Assembly: GCA_944322815.1 (NCBI GenBank)
Contig: CALUQB010000014.1
Span: 1-62,327 of the forward strand
Reading direction: 5' to 3'
DNA: 62,327 nucleotides
Source of the DNA: an uncultured Bacteroidales bacterium
Lineage (GTDB): Bacteria; Bacteroidota; Bacteroidia; Bacteroidales; UBA932
In this document: positions 17,762 to 26,743 of the stretch, one piece after another
How the letters are laid out: each line of letters starts with the position of its first letter
Position numbering within the stretch: position 1 is the stretch's first letter
Made by a program: the position numbers and the translations under genes
The notes under the pieces: generated by a model
What the model was told of the DNA's origin: nothing
The model's database searches: none
Seen by the model: the letters and a program-made list of their open reading frames with translations, nothing else

Positions 17762-19120
17762 TTATGCCATTTCTTTCAACATGAGGTTAATGCCGTCGCT
17801 GAGTATGGACTGGATGCCTATCTTCGACGGGCAGACGAACTCGCAGAGTGCGAGATCCTCTTCGATGACTTCGTAAATGCCGAACTTCTCCATCTTATCT
17901 ATATCCTGGGCCAGGCAGGCTTTGAGGAGATATACCGGATAGATGTCCATAGGGAGGACTTTCGAATATACGCTGGAAAGGACGAATGCGCGCGGTTCAC
18001 CGTGCGTATTGGTATCCATTTCGTATTTTTTGTTCGGAGTCAGCCATGAGAAATATGCCTTTGATGCGCTGAACTGACTGGTCCTGAATGGTTTCGCCCA
18101 GCCGAAAAGTTCGCATTCAGTGCCTTCCTTGATGAGGGTTATCTGATTGTCGTAGAATCCGAGGAAACCGTCCTTGCCGACATTCGTGCCTGTGAGTACG
18201 TCTCCGCTGATGAAACGTATGTCATCGTTCGAGTTGTCGTAATATTCGGCGATGTCTTTCATGGACATACCTGCGATTCCCTTTACGTATGAAGGATCCA
18301 CGGCTTTCGGCCCGGTGACAGCCACCAGTCTGCCGAGATCGTATTTTCCCGTATTGAAAAGTTTTCCGATTGCAGCCACCATCATCAAAGAAGTGGTCCA
18401 GATGATGTCGCCTTTCATGACAGGGGAGATGTGACTGATCTGGACACCTACGTTGCCTGCCGGATGTTTTCCTCCGAAGATATGAGGAATGATATTTTCA
18501 AGCTTGTGGAAAGGCGTGCCTGAATAGTTTTCCCTGTTGAAGGATACGTGGATCCTGCCTTTTGTCAGCTTTGCCAGAGCATTGATACCTGTCTGGATGT
18601 CGTTGAAATCGTCTCTCAGAGCGAATTCGGGATTGGCGGCGAGAGGCGCCGTAGAGAATGCCGAGATGAAGATATCCTTCGGTTTGTCGGAAGGTTTTGC
18701 GACTATTCCGTAAGGCCTCTGAATGAGAGCCGGCCATAGTCCGCTTTTGAGAAGACGCTCCCTGATCTGTTCTCCGTCCAGTGAAGCAACTTTTTCGATA
18801 CCGAAATCCTCATACTTCTGATCCTTGTCCGCCTTGATGCGGATTTCCAGCAGTTTCCTCTTTTCTCCACGCACTATTTCAGTCACAGTGCCGCTTACAG
18901 GAGAAGTGAAAAGAATCTCTGGAGACAGTTTGTCGGCAAATACAGGGGATCCGGCGAGTACGGTGTCTCCTTCTTTTACAAGAAGCCTTGGGACAAGACC
19001 TCTGAAATCAGTCGGTTTGACAGCCACAACGTCAGGAATTACCACCTTCTTTGCTTTCTGGGCCGCTGATCCCGCTATCGGGATGTCCAGCCCTCTTTTC
19101 AATTCGATGATGTTAGACAT
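17762..19120 (-). CDS. nqrA: Na+-translocating NADH:quinone reductase subunit A
   Basis: NqrA is the cytoplasmic subunit at the quinone-reducing end of the pump and the first gene of the operon. The start at 19118-19120 gives MSNIIELKRGLDIPIAG, the normal N terminus, and a 452-aa protein; the open frame further upstream would overlap the divergent uvrD gene and lacks family features. Conserved parts include DFRGLVPRLLVKEGDTVLAG, the SPVSGTVTEI biotin-like loop, and a Cys-containing CEFVCPSKIGIQSIL segment near the C terminus. A TATCTTCG -7-like box lies upstream in the 73-bp gap shared with uvrD. Confidence 0.95.
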   Translation of the reverse strand: MSNIIELKRGLDIPIAGSAAQKAKKVVIPDVVAVKPTDFRGLVPRLLVKEGDTVLAGSPVFADKLSPEILFTSPVSGTVTEIVRGEKRKLLEIRIKADKDQKYEDFGIEKVASLDGEQIRERLLKSGLWPALIQRPYGIVAKPSDKPKDIFISAFSTAPLAANPEFALRDDFNDIQTGINALAKLTKGRIHVSFNRENYSGTPFHKLENIIPHIFGGKHPAGNVGVQISHISPVMKGDIIWTTSLMMVAAIGKLFNTGKYDLGRLVAVTGPKAVDPSYVKGIAGMSMKDIAEYYDNSNDDIRFISGDVLTGTNVGKDGFLGFYDNQITLIKEGTECELFGWAKPFRTSQFSASKAYFSWLTPNKKYEMDTNTHGEPRAFVLSSVYSKVLPMDIYPVYLLKACLAQDIDKMEKFGIYEVIEEDLALCEFVCPSKIGIQSILSDGINLMLKEMA

Positions 19121-19193
19121 TATATAAACCGTTTTTGCGTTTTTCAGAAAACCGTCGCGAAGATACTTAAATTTTTCGTAATTTCGCGCCATT

Positions 19194-21650
19194 ATGGAAA
19201 ACAAAATCAGTACTATTTTCGAAGGGTTAAATGATGAGCAGGAGAAGGCTGTACGTTGCATTGAAGGGCCGGTGCTCATAGTAGCCGGAGCAGGGTCCGG
19301 AAAGACCAGGGTTCTGACCAGCAGGATAGCCCACATATTGGGGACAGGCTGTCCTCCGGAGAAGATTCTCGCATTGACTTTCACGAAGAAGGCAGCCACG
19401 GAAATGAAGGAGAGAATAGCTCTGATGGTAGGGGAGAAGTCGGCCAGACGACTGTATATGGGGACGTTCCATTCCGTTTTCATCAGATTTCTCAGGGAAT
19501 TTGCCGACAGTCTTGGTTACAAGAAGGACTTTACCATTTACGACACGAGTGATTCCACGAGTGCCATAAAGACATGTCTGAAAGAGCTCCAGCTCGATGA
19601 GAAGGTCTACAAGCCGAAAGATGTCCTCAGCCGCATATCCATGGCGAAGAACAATCTCGTCACCGCAGAGGCCTATGCCAGGAACACTCAGGCCATCCAG
19701 AACGACGCCGCCGCCAGGAAACCGAAAATACATGAGATCTACAGACAGTATGCACTGAAGTGCAGACAGTCCAATGTCATGGATTTCGATGACATCCTCC
19801 TGAACATGAACATCCTGTTGAGAGACAATCCGCAGGCACTGGAGTCCATAGCTTCCAGATTTCTGTATATCATGGTGGACGAGTACCAGGATACGAACTT
19901 TTCGCAGTACCTTATCCTGAAAAAACTCTCGATGATACATAAGAACATTTGCGTGGTAGGCGATGATTCGCAGTCCATCTATGCGTTCAGGGGAGCGAAG
20001 ATAGAGAACATATTGAATTTCAGGAAAGACTATCCGGAATGCCACCTGTTCAGGCTGGAGAGGAATTACCGTTCTACCAGAACGATAGTGGAAGCTGCCA
20101 ATTCTCTGATAGCCAGAAATTCCGCCCGTATACCGAAGAAATGCTGGTCCGGAGGGGAGGAAGGCGATAAAATCAAGCTTATAAGCGCCTATACGGAGCA
20201 GGAGGAAGCGATACTGGTGGCAGGGGAAATACTTTCGAGGATTCATTCGGATTCCGCTTCGTACAAGGATTTCGCCATACTTTACAGGACCAATTCCCAG
20301 TCCAGGGCTCTGGAAGAAGCGCTCAGGCGCCGGAATCTTCCGTACCGGATCTATTCCGGCAATTCTTTCTTCGACAGGATGGAAGTAAAGGATCTGATGG
20401 CCTATTTCAAACTGGCGTCCAATATCGATGATGACGAATCGTTCAAGAGGATAGTGAACAAACCGGCCAGAGGTATAGGCAACACATCCCTCGCGGCTCT
20501 TTCGGCAGCTGCCATGGACAAGGGGACAACGCTTTTCCGCACTGTCTTTTCCGATGATCTTGACAGTTTCGGTCTGAAAGGCGCCGCAGTGGACAAGCTC
20601 AGGCTTTTCTGCTCCATGATTACCGGCTATGCCTCCAGGATTCTCAAGGAGGATGCGGGAGATCTGGCAGTATCCATAGCTGTCGAGTCCGGGATTCTCG
20701 GATTTTACAAGAGTGACACGAGTATCGAAGGGCAGTCTAAGACTGCCAATGTCGAAGAGCTTCTGAACAGCGTCAAGACATTTGTCGAAGAGCGCAAGAA
20801 CGAATATTTCGAAGAGATGCTGGCTGATGCTGCGGAAGAAGTGGAGATTTCGGCTCAGGATCTCCCTGTCGTCACTCTGGGGGATTTCCTGGAAAATGTC
20901 TCGCTGCTGAGCGCTGTCGATGTCGAGGATGACGAGGATTCGGACAACAAGGTCACGCTGATGACAGTCCATTCATCGAAAGGACTTGAGTTCCCGTATG
21001 TGTTCGTGACAGGTATGGAAGAGAATCTTTTCCCTTCCGGAGGTTTCCTGGCTTCTGAAAGCGATATCGAGGAAGAACGCAGGCTGTTTTACGTGGCGGT
21101 GACCAGGGCCATGAAGGCTGTCTGGCTGTCATTCGCCACCACCAGGATGCGGAATGGAAAGCATGAATCGAATTATCCGAGCCGCTTTATACGGGAAATC
21201 GACAGAAAATATATTCTCAATCCGCTCTCCAATGCCTCTGATGCGACGGATTCGGACAGTATGGCTGATGCTCATCAAGATAGGGCAGTGGGACGGTTCT
21301 CTGCCAATTCCGGTTTTCGCAGATACGGAGGAGACGGCCCTGCCGGTCCACGGCAGTCCCGGCAGCAGTCCTTGCCTGAGACTGACGACAGGAAGTCTTC
21401 AGGAGTGACACCGTTCCGCAAGCCTCTTCAGGTCGTGAGACCGAAGGCTGATGATTATGATTTCCAGCCATCTCCTATAAATCAGCTCGCTGCAGGACAA
21501 CGTATCGAGCACAACCGTTTCGGTTTCGGCTATATTAAGGAAATTTCAGGAAATGCCGCCGGTCGCAAGGCCAGAATAGCATTCGATGACTATGGAGAGA
21601 AGATACTGATGCTGAATTATGCCAAAATCAGGATAGTCGATGGGGACTGA
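19194..21650 (+). CDS. pcrA: ATP-dependent DNA helicase, UvrD/PcrA type
   Basis: A superfamily 1A 3'-5' helicase (818 aa) for repair and clearing of stalled replication or transcription. It has the Q-motif (GLNDEQEKAV), Walker A AGAGSGKTRVLTSRI (about 33-47), motif Ia TFTKKAATEM, Walker B VDEYQDT, motif III GDDSQSIYAFRGA, motif IV RLERNYRST, motif V TVHSSKGLEFPYVF and motif VI RRLFYVAVTRA. A C-terminal Tudor-like segment (GQRIEHNRFGFGYIKEI, about 765-815) is the part of PcrA/UvrD that contacts RNA polymerase. The product is probably one of several UvrD-like helicases. It ends before the bidirectional terminator at 21700-21731. Confidence 0.95.
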   Translation: MENKISTIFEGLNDEQEKAVRCIEGPVLIVAGAGSGKTRVLTSRIAHILGTGCPPEKILALTFTKKAATEMKERIALMVGEKSARRLYMGTFHSVFIRFLREFADSLGYKKDFTIYDTSDSTSAIKTCLKELQLDEKVYKPKDVLSRISMAKNNLVTAEAYARNTQAIQNDAAARKPKIHEIYRQYALKCRQSNVMDFDDILLNMNILLRDNPQALESIASRFLYIMVDEYQDTNFSQYLILKKLSMIHKNICVVGDDSQSIYAFRGAKIENILNFRKDYPECHLFRLERNYRSTRTIVEAANSLIARNSARIPKKCWSGGEEGDKIKLISAYTEQEEAILVAGEILSRIHSDSASYKDFAILYRTNSQSRALEEALRRRNLPYRIYSGNSFFDRMEVKDLMAYFKLASNIDDDESFKRIVNKPARGIGNTSLAALSAAAMDKGTTLFRTVFSDDLDSFGLKGAAVDKLRLFCSMITGYASRILKEDAGDLAVSIAVESGILGFYKSDTSIEGQSKTANVEELLNSVKTFVEERKNEYFEEMLADAAEEVEISAQDLPVVTLGDFLENVSLLSAVDVEDDEDSDNKVTLMTVHSSKGLEFPYVFVTGMEENLFPSGGFLASESDIEEERRLFYVAVTRAMKAVWLSFATTRMRNGKHESNYPSRFIREIDRKYILNPLSNASDATDSDSMADAHQDRAVGRFSANSGFRRYGGDGPAGPRQSRQQSLPETDDRKSSGVTPFRKPLQVVRPKADDYDFQPSPINQLAAGQRIEHNRFGFGYIKEISGNAAGRKARIAFDDYGEKILMLNYAKIRIVDGD

Positions 21651-21699
21651 GAGGACAGTCCCTGTCCCTCCCTGTTCCGAATCCGGTCCGGCAATAAAT

Positions 21700-21731
21700 A
21701 AAAAGACACTCTGAATTTCAGAGTGTCTTTT
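21700..21731. terminator. Bidirectional terminator between uvrD and tRNA-Arg
   Basis: A perfect 13-bp inverted repeat (AAAGACACTCTGA/TCAGAGTGTCTTT) with a short AATT-type loop and T-rich flanks on both strands. It ends uvrD rightward and tRNA-Arg leftward. Confidence 0.85.
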
Positions 21732-21734
21732 GAG

Positions 21735-21808
21735 TGACCCCAACAGGATTCAAACCTGTAACCTTTTGATCCGTAGTCAAATGCTCTATTCAGTTAAGCT
21801 ATGGGGCC
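21735..21808 (-). tRNA. tRNA-Arg (ACG)
   Basis: A 74-nt cloverleaf on the minus strand. The acceptor GGCCCCA/TGGGGTC has one G-T pair; the anticodon stem is TTTGA/TCAAA with loop CTACGGA (anticodon ACG, read as ICG after deamination); the T-arm is AGGTTTGAATCCT; the discriminator is A. The CCA end is not encoded, in contrast to tRNA-Asp in this window. It may be cotranscribed with rplS, which ends 30 bp upstream. Confidence 0.95.
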
Positions 21809-21837
21809 GGATTCAGGCCGAAGCCTGATATGCTGTC

Positions 21838-22218
21838 TTAAGCGTTTTCCTCTTTGATGAATGCAAGTTTCTTTTCCTTGATTCTGGCTTTCTTACCTGA
21901 GAGTTCCCTGAGGTAGAAGATTCTTGCCCTGCGGACTTTTCCGACTTTGTTCAGTTCGATAGACTCGATGAACGGAGAAGCAAAAGGGAAGATCCTTTCA
22001 ACACCCACACCGCTTGAGATCTTTCTTACTGTAAAGGTTTTTGTAGCCGGAGAAGCTCCTCTCAACTGGATGACAACACCTTTGAATTTCTGGAGTCTTT
22101 CCTTATCGCCTTCCTTGATTCTGTAAGTGACTGTGATAGTGTCACCGGCTTTGAATTTAGGATAGGTGGCCACTTTTTCATTGGCAAACGCCTGCTCTAC
22201 AACTTTAATCAAATCCAT
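21838..22218 (-). CDS. rplS: 50S ribosomal protein L19
   Basis: A 126-aa protein of the large ribosomal subunit, located at the 30S-50S interface. The L19 features are clear: [45 protein letters not shown], and [23 protein letters not shown]. It stands alone rather than behind trmD, and reads toward tRNA-Arg. A consensus promoter lies upstream (22292-22322). Its leader is about 67 nt long. Confidence 0.98.
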   Translation of the reverse strand: MDLIKVVEQAFANEKVATYPKFKAGDTITVTYRIKEGDKERLQKFKGVVIQLRGASPATKTFTVRKISSGVGVERIFPFASPFIESIELNKVGKVRRARIFYLRELSGKKARIKEKKLAFIKEENA

Positions 22219-22291
22219 TGCTTTCTAATTTTTAGTGGCAACGTTGCGTATTCCTTTTCCTTCGCAAGAGGTTGCTTTTATTTTGGGACTG

Positions 22292-22322
22292 CAAAAGTAC
22301 AAATAAATTTTTACTTAGCAAA
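22292..22322 (-). promoter_or_regulatory. Consensus promoter of rplS
   Basis: On the minus strand TTTG (complement of 22319-22322), exactly 19 bp, then TACTTTTG (complement of 22292-22299). This fits TTTG-N19-TAnnTTTG fully. Transcription should start near 22285. Confidence 0.8.
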
Positions 22323-22363
22323 TTTTTTTGAAAAAATTGTAGTGGTATTATCTGGAAACATGT

Positions 22364-23539
22364 TTAGAACATGTCCCTGAGTCTGTCAAAGAAGTTTTTG
22401 TCCTCCTTTGAAGGATTCGGCCTGAAACTTTCGCTTGATGCCAGCCTGGCCATGAGATCCTTTTCTTCGCGGCTGATCTTCTTAGGTATCCATACTACGA
22501 ATTTCACGTACATGTCTCCCGTGCCATAGCCGTTCACGGTAGGCAGCCCCTTGCCTTTCAGCCTGATGACAGAGCCTGACTGGGTACCCGGCTCCACCTT
22601 TACGCTGTATTTCCCGTCCAGACACGGAATTTCTACCGTCGCTCCCATGACAGCTTCCGGAATGGAAATGATCTTAGTGTAGACGAGGTTGTTCCCGTCC
22701 CTTTTTATTTCAGGATGTTCGATCTCGTTTATCACGATGAGCAGGTCCCCGTTGATGCCGTTGTTTTTGGCACAATGCCCCTGTCCGCGCATGGTAAGCT
22801 GCATTCCGTCTTCGACACCTGCCGGTATTCTGACTCTGACGGTCTCTTTCTTGCGGACAAGTCCTGTACCTGAGCATGTGTGGCAAGGGTTGGTCACTAT
22901 CTTGCCTTCACCGTTACACTGCTGGCAGGTAGAATAGGTCACGGTCTGCCCGAAGAAACTGTTGACCACCCTCTTGATCTGGCCCGTGCCTTTGCATGAA
23001 GGGCAGGTCTTGATGTCGGAGCTGTTTCTGGCACCTTTCCCGTTACAGTCAGGACATGGTACGTTCCGTTCTATCTGGATGTCTTTTTCAGCCCCCTTGG
23101 CTATTTCCTCCAGGGTTAGCTGTACTCTTACACGGATGTCGCGGCCTTTGTACACTCTCTGTCCGCCTTGCTGCTTGTGCGAGTCATCGCCTCCGAATCC
23201 GCTGAAGCCTCCGAATCCTCCGAAACCCCCGCCGAATCCGCCTCCGAAGAGGTCTCTGAGGATATCGTTCAGGTTTCCGAAACCTCCGCTGAAATCAGGT
23301 CCGGCCTGACCGTCCAGACCTGCATGGCCGAACTGGTCGTATTTTGCCCTCTTTTCCTTGTTGCTCAGTACATCGTATGCTTCGGCAGCCTCCTTGAACT
23401 TCTCTTCGGCTTCCTTGTTCCCTGGATTCTTGTCCGGGTGATACTGTATCGCCTTTTTCCTGTATGCTTTCTTTATCTCCTCGTCCGTAGCGTTCCTGCT
23501 GACTCCGAGGACTTCATAGTAATCTCTTTTCTCAGCCAT
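22364..23539 (-). CDS. dnaJ: Chaperone protein DnaJ
   Basis: A type I Hsp40 co-chaperone (391 aa) that stimulates DnaK ATPase and delivers unfolded clients. It has a J-domain with the HPD motif (YHPDKNPGN, about 33-41), a long Gly/Phe region with GGFGGFGGF repeats (about 80-115), four zinc-binding CxxCxGxG motifs ([32 protein letters not shown]) and a C-terminal substrate-binding domain. A very strong ribosome binding site precedes it (23545-23552). It lies 15 bp after grpE, in the same transcript. dnaK is not in this window. Confidence 0.98.
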   Translation of the reverse strand: MAEKRDYYEVLGVSRNATDEEIKKAYRKKAIQYHPDKNPGNKEAEEKFKEAAEAYDVLSNKEKRAKYDQFGHAGLDGQAGPDFSGGFGNLNDILRDLFGGGFGGGFGGFGGFSGFGGDDSHKQQGGQRVYKGRDIRVRVQLTLEEIAKGAEKDIQIERNVPCPDCNGKGARNSSDIKTCPSCKGTGQIKRVVNSFFGQTVTYSTCQQCNGEGKIVTNPCHTCSGTGLVRKKETVRVRIPAGVEDGMQLTMRGQGHCAKNNGINGDLLIVINEIEHPEIKRDGNNLVYTKIISIPEAVMGATVEIPCLDGKYSVKVEPGTQSGSVIRLKGKGLPTVNGYGTGDMYVKFVVWIPKKISREEKDLMARLASSESFRPNPSKEDKNFFDRLRDMF

Positions 23540-23544
23540 GATTA

Positions 23545-23552
23545 CACCTCCT
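23545..23552 (-). promoter_or_regulatory. Strong Shine-Dalgarno of dnaJ
   Basis: AGGAGGTG lies five bases before the dnaJ ATG. Most genes in this window lack so strong a site, so dnaJ is expected to be translated efficiently relative to grpE. Confidence 0.75.
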
Positions 23553-23554
23553 GA

Positions 23555-24172
23555 TTAGATTCCTACGACCACTTTTGCAAATCTTATCACTTTTCCGTTC
23601 AGAGTATATCCCGTCTGCACCACATCGAAAACCTTTCCTTTTTTCTCTTCTTCCTGGACAGGGAACTGCGCCACGGCCTCATGAAGGTCGGTATCGAATT
23701 CCGCTCCCAGGGCTTCAATCTTGCTGAGTCCTTTCGTCTGGAGATAGCCGGTGAGTTTGCCGTATATCAGTTCGGTTCCTTCCTTCGCAGCAGGATTGTC
23801 ATCGGACTTGGCCAGGGCATCCATCGCTCTTTCGCAGTCGTCCAGAACCGGAAGCAGCCCTTTTATGGTGTCTTCGGCTGCCACGTTCACCAGGTTCAGT
23901 TTTTCCTGCGAAGTCCTTCTTCTGAAATTGTCGAACTCCGCCATCAGCCTGATATAGTCATCCTTTTCCTTTGCTAATTTGTCAGTCAGCTCACGGATCT
24001 GTTTTTCCAGAGCCTCTGTCCCGGACTTTTCCTTTTTCTCTTTTCTGGACCCGCGTTTGGTTTCGGATGATTTTTCCTTTTCGCCTTCCGGAGTCTCCGG
24101 GAGCTCTTTTTCGAGTTCCTTATCCTGTCCTTCGATATTTTCCTGTGACATATCTTTTACTTCTTTTTTCAT
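23555..24172 (-). CDS. grpE: Nucleotide exchange factor GrpE
   Basis: GrpE releases ADP from DnaK. The N-terminal third is charged and disordered (Glu/Lys-rich, about 1-60). A long coiled-coil helix follows (ELTDKLAKEKDDYIRLMAEFDNFRRRT), then the signature GLLPVLDDCERAM and the C-terminal beta domain ending VVQTGYTLNGKVIRFAKVVVG. Possible starts lie at 24184, 24172 and 24151. I give 24172 (MKKEVKDMSQ) because a GAAGAGA sequence lies upstream, but the start at 24151 (MSQENI) is also plausible. Operon with dnaJ. Confidence 0.95.
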   Translation of the reverse strand: MKKEVKDMSQENIEGQDKELEKELPETPEGEKEKSSETKRGSRKEKKEKSGTEALEKQIRELTDKLAKEKDDYIRLMAEFDNFRRRTSQEKLNLVNVAAEDTIKGLLPVLDDCERAMDALAKSDDNPAAKEGTELIYGKLTGYLQTKGLSKIEALGAEFDTDLHEAVAQFPVQEEEKKGKVFDVVQTGYTLNGKVIRFAKVVVGI

Positions 24173-24260
24173 GATCAGATACAATTAGTCTCTTCCGGCA
24201 ATACAAATTATCTGCCACCTTTTCCATTCTGTCATTTTGTCAGTATAGCCACTCTCCGCA

Positions 24261-24424
24261 GACCAAGGGCATCAGGCCCTCCCCTTGTTGAAAAAAGCAG
24301 ACACCGAGGTGTCCGCGACCGGAGGGAGCGAAAGCGCCCCTGAAAGGGGCAGCGGGCGATGCCCGCGGGGTTAGGACCAAGGGCATCAGGCCCTCCTCTT
24401 TTTTGCAAAAAAAGAGGAGGGCCT
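24261..24424. repeat. GC-rich intergenic repeat element with stacked palindromes
   Basis: The 315-bp gap between grpE and the transporter holds no real gene. A 22-bp sequence occurs twice in the same orientation (24261-24282 and 24375-24396). Between the copies are four short palindromes: GACACC-GA-GGTGTC (24300-24313), GCCCC-TGAAA-GGGGC (24336-24350), GCGGGC-GAT-GCCCGC (24352-24366) and AGGGC-type cores within the 22-mers. A long hairpin CCCTCCTCTTTTTT/AAAAAAAGAGGAGGG (about 24391-24423) closes it and may act as a terminator of the leftward transporter operon. The 64-codon frame through it is repeat-derived and not a gene. Confidence 0.65.
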
Positions 24425-24499
24425 TCGCGGCCATCCTCTTTCTCCGGATCAGAAATTATCCGATTGGTTTGATGTATTAAGGATTTGGTATTGAAATTA

Positions 24500-25981
24500 T
24501 CAAGCCTCGATCTTCTTGTATTTAGGAACCAGAGCCTTCATGATAGCCCATGCTATCAGGTAAGCCACTGCACATCCGCAGAATACGATCATGTATCCGG
24601 CTGATTTTCCTTCGAACCCGAGGAACTGGAATGCAGCCCCTGCTTCCTGTGAATATGTGAACAGGGCGCCGGCTCCTTTCTGTATGAAGAACGATCCTAT
24701 ACCGCCGGCCATGCCGCCGATACCGGTGATGGTAGATATGGCTGATTTAGGGAACATGTCACCGATGGTCGAGAAAAGGTTTGCTGACCATGCCTGGTGT
24801 CCTGCTCCGGCCAGACCGATGATAAGGGCCGGCCACCATGCCGAATATGCTCCTGCGCCCTGGGCGAACAATGCCGGAAGCGGAAGGAATGCGAAGATAA
24901 GCATCGCAAGCATACGGCCGTTGTATGGATTCATGCCTTTCTTTTCCACGAAAAGTTTAGGCAGATAACCTCCGAAAATGGACAATATCGTCACTATAGC
25001 ATAGAGAGTGGTGATAAGGGCTACTCCCATTCCTGAACTGGATGCATATCCATACTGGTCGGAGAAGTATGCAGGAGCCCAGAACAGATAGAACCACCAG
25101 ACACCGTCGGTGAAGAATTTGCCGACGATGAAAGACCAGGTCTGCCTGTATGTGAAGCATTTCCACAGAGAGATGCTTTTCTCCTTCGCACCGTCAGCCT
25201 CTGCAGCCTTTGCATTTTCTTCGTCTGTATAGTCCTGGTTTATGTATTCAAGTTCGGCCTTGTTCACGAATTTGGATTTTTCAGGCTTGTTGTACATGAA
25301 TACCCAGAATCCCATCCAGATATAACCGAGAGCACCGATGATGACGAATGCCATCTCCCAGCCTCCTCCTACGCCCTGGTCCTTGAAGAACTGTGCGAGA
25401 AGCGGAATGCTGGCAGGAGCTATGAGTGCTCCGATGGATGCACCTGAATTGAATATTGAAGTGGCGAATGCCCTGTCTTTCTTAGGGAAATATTCTGCTG
25501 TCACCTTGATGGCTGCAGGGAAGTTTCCTGCTTCACCGAGAGCGAGGACGCATCTTGCTGCGAGGAAGAGCCATACACTGGTGGATGCTATGGCGAGGGC
25601 AGCCGTCGAACCGGCTTCCACTGCTGTCATCGCGGCAGCGTTGTCATAGCCTTCGATATGTACTGTCAGCCAGCCGCAGATGGCGTGGAGGCAGGCTCCG
25701 GTAGACCAGATGCCGATAGACCACAGATAGCCTTTTTTCGTTCCCATCCAGTCCACGAATTTTCCGGCAAAGAGCATGCAGATGGCATACACTATAGAAA
25801 ATATGGCAGTGATGGTACCGTAGTCGTTGTCTGTCCAGTGGAATTCAGGGGCGATGAAGTCTTTCCAGGTCAGAGAGAGAACCTGTCTGTCGAGATAGTT
25901 TACGGTAGTAGCCACGAAAAGCAACACGACCATCCACCATCTCCAGTTGGTCATCAGTTTTTTAGTAGTTGATTGTTCCAT
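24500..25981 (-). CDS. MFS hexuronate transporter, ExuT type
   Basis: A 493-aa major facilitator of the anion:cation symporter branch with about 12 membrane segments. The N-terminal VATTVNYLDRQVLSLTWKD is the family hallmark (NYLDR), and GEAGNFPAAIKVTAEYFPKKDRAFATSIFNSGASIGALIAP is the central loop region. The closest family is hexuronate (glucuronate/galacturonate) transporters. A hydrophilic central loop (about 230-265) is longer than usual. It is the last gene of the kdgK-eda-transporter operon, which fits hexuronate uptake. The exact substrate is inferred from the context. Confidence 0.88.
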   Translation of the reverse strand: MEQSTTKKLMTNWRWWMVVLLFVATTVNYLDRQVLSLTWKDFIAPEFHWTDNDYGTITAIFSIVYAICMLFAGKFVDWMGTKKGYLWSIGIWSTGACLHAICGWLTVHIEGYDNAAAMTAVEAGSTAALAIASTSVWLFLAARCVLALGEAGNFPAAIKVTAEYFPKKDRAFATSIFNSGASIGALIAPASIPLLAQFFKDQGVGGGWEMAFVIIGALGYIWMGFWVFMYNKPEKSKFVNKAELEYINQDYTDEENAKAAEADGAKEKSISLWKCFTYRQTWSFIVGKFFTDGVWWFYLFWAPAYFSDQYGYASSSGMGVALITTLYAIVTILSIFGGYLPKLFVEKKGMNPYNGRMLAMLIFAFLPLPALFAQGAGAYSAWWPALIIGLAGAGHQAWSANLFSTIGDMFPKSAISTITGIGGMAGGIGSFFIQKGAGALFTYSQEAGAAFQFLGFEGKSAGYMIVFCGCAVAYLIAWAIMKALVPKYKKIEA

Positions 25982-25996
25982 TCTTGATTTTTTATG

Positions 25997-26042
25997 GAAA
26001 TGAGGGCCCCTCAGGAAACTGGCCTTGAGTCACCCTCATTCC
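25997..26042. other. Hairpin in the eda-transporter gap
   Basis: GGAAATGAGGG (about 25996-26006) pairs with CCCTCATTCC (26033-26042) apart from one bulged A. The 26-nt loop can form a smaller inner stem. It lies in the 71-bp gap, ends in no T run, and may stabilise or process the transcript between eda and the transporter. Confidence 0.4.
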
Positions 26043-26052
26043 GTGGTTAAAA

Positions 26053-26718
26053 TTATCGTACTTCCTTGATGATCTGGAGCGCTCCCTTGCAGAGTTCGGT
26101 AATCTTGCTCCATTCCTTGGCGGCGATCACGTCCTTAGGGAAAAGGTTGCTGCCCATTCCCACGCAAGTGACTCCGGCCTTGAACCAGCCTTCGAGATTC
26201 TCCCTGGTCGGTTTCACTCCGCCTGTAACCATGATCTGGCTCCATGGCATAGGAGCGCGGAGTCCTTTCACGAAAGCAGGTCCGAGGACATCGCCCGGGA
26301 ATACTTTGCAGAGGTCGCATCCAAGTTCCTGAGCCTTTCCTATTTCCGAAACCGAACCGCATCCCGGGCAGTATGGGATAAGCCTGCGGTTGCATATAGG
26401 TGCTATTTCAGGATTGAAAAGCGGACCAACTACGAAGTTCGCGCCTAACTGGATGTAAAGGGCTGCCGTAGCAGGATCCACTACGGAACCTACACCGAGA
26501 ATCATTCCCGGAAGTTCCTTGTTGGCGAATTTTACAAGCTCGCCGAAGACTTCCTGTGCGAAGTCACCGCGGTTTGTGAATTCGAAAGCCCTCACGCCGC
26601 CTTCATAGCAGGCTTTGACCACGTTTTTGGCGATTTCGAGGTCTGCATTATAGAAGACAGGAACCATTCCTGTTTCCTTGACAGCTGCGAGAACTTCAAG
26701 TTTGCTGTATTTTGCCAT
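26053..26718 (-). CDS. eda: KDPG/KHG aldolase
   Basis: 2-Dehydro-3-deoxy-6-phosphogluconate aldolase cleaves KDPG into pyruvate and glyceraldehyde 3-phosphate, the last step of hexuronate breakdown. The TIM barrel (221 aa) contains the Schiff-base Lys in [14 protein letters not shown] and the phosphate-binding [11 protein letters not shown] segment. The start at 26716-26718 (MAKYSKLEV) is preceded by AAGGAG at a good distance; a longer frame beginning at 26772 overlaps kdgK and lacks a ribosome binding site. It lies 25 bp after kdgK. Confidence 0.95.
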   Translation of the reverse strand: MAKYSKLEVLAAVKETGMVPVFYNADLEIAKNVVKACYEGGVRAFEFTNRGDFAQEVFGELVKFANKELPGMILGVGSVVDPATAALYIQLGANFVVGPLFNPEIAPICNRRLIPYCPGCGSVSEIGKAQELGCDLCKVFPGDVLGPAFVKGLRAPMPWSQIMVTGGVKPTRENLEGWFKAGVTCVGMGSNLFPKDVIAAKEWSKITELCKGALQIIKEVR

Positions 26719-26743
26719 GTCTGTACTCCTTAATAATATTATA

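Noticed and set aside
19121-19483. N-terminal extension of nqrA
   Set aside because: It overlaps the divergent helicase gene and its own promoter region, and the family start MSNIIELKRG fits the position at 19120.
19227-20972. 581-codon open frame opposite the helicase gene
   Set aside because: It lies antisense to a helicase with all SF1 motifs, has no recognisable domain, and reflects codon periodicity of the real gene.
24240-24434. 64-codon frame within the repeat element
   Set aside because: The translated repeat (EGLMPLV twice) comes from duplicated DNA and palindromes; no start signal.
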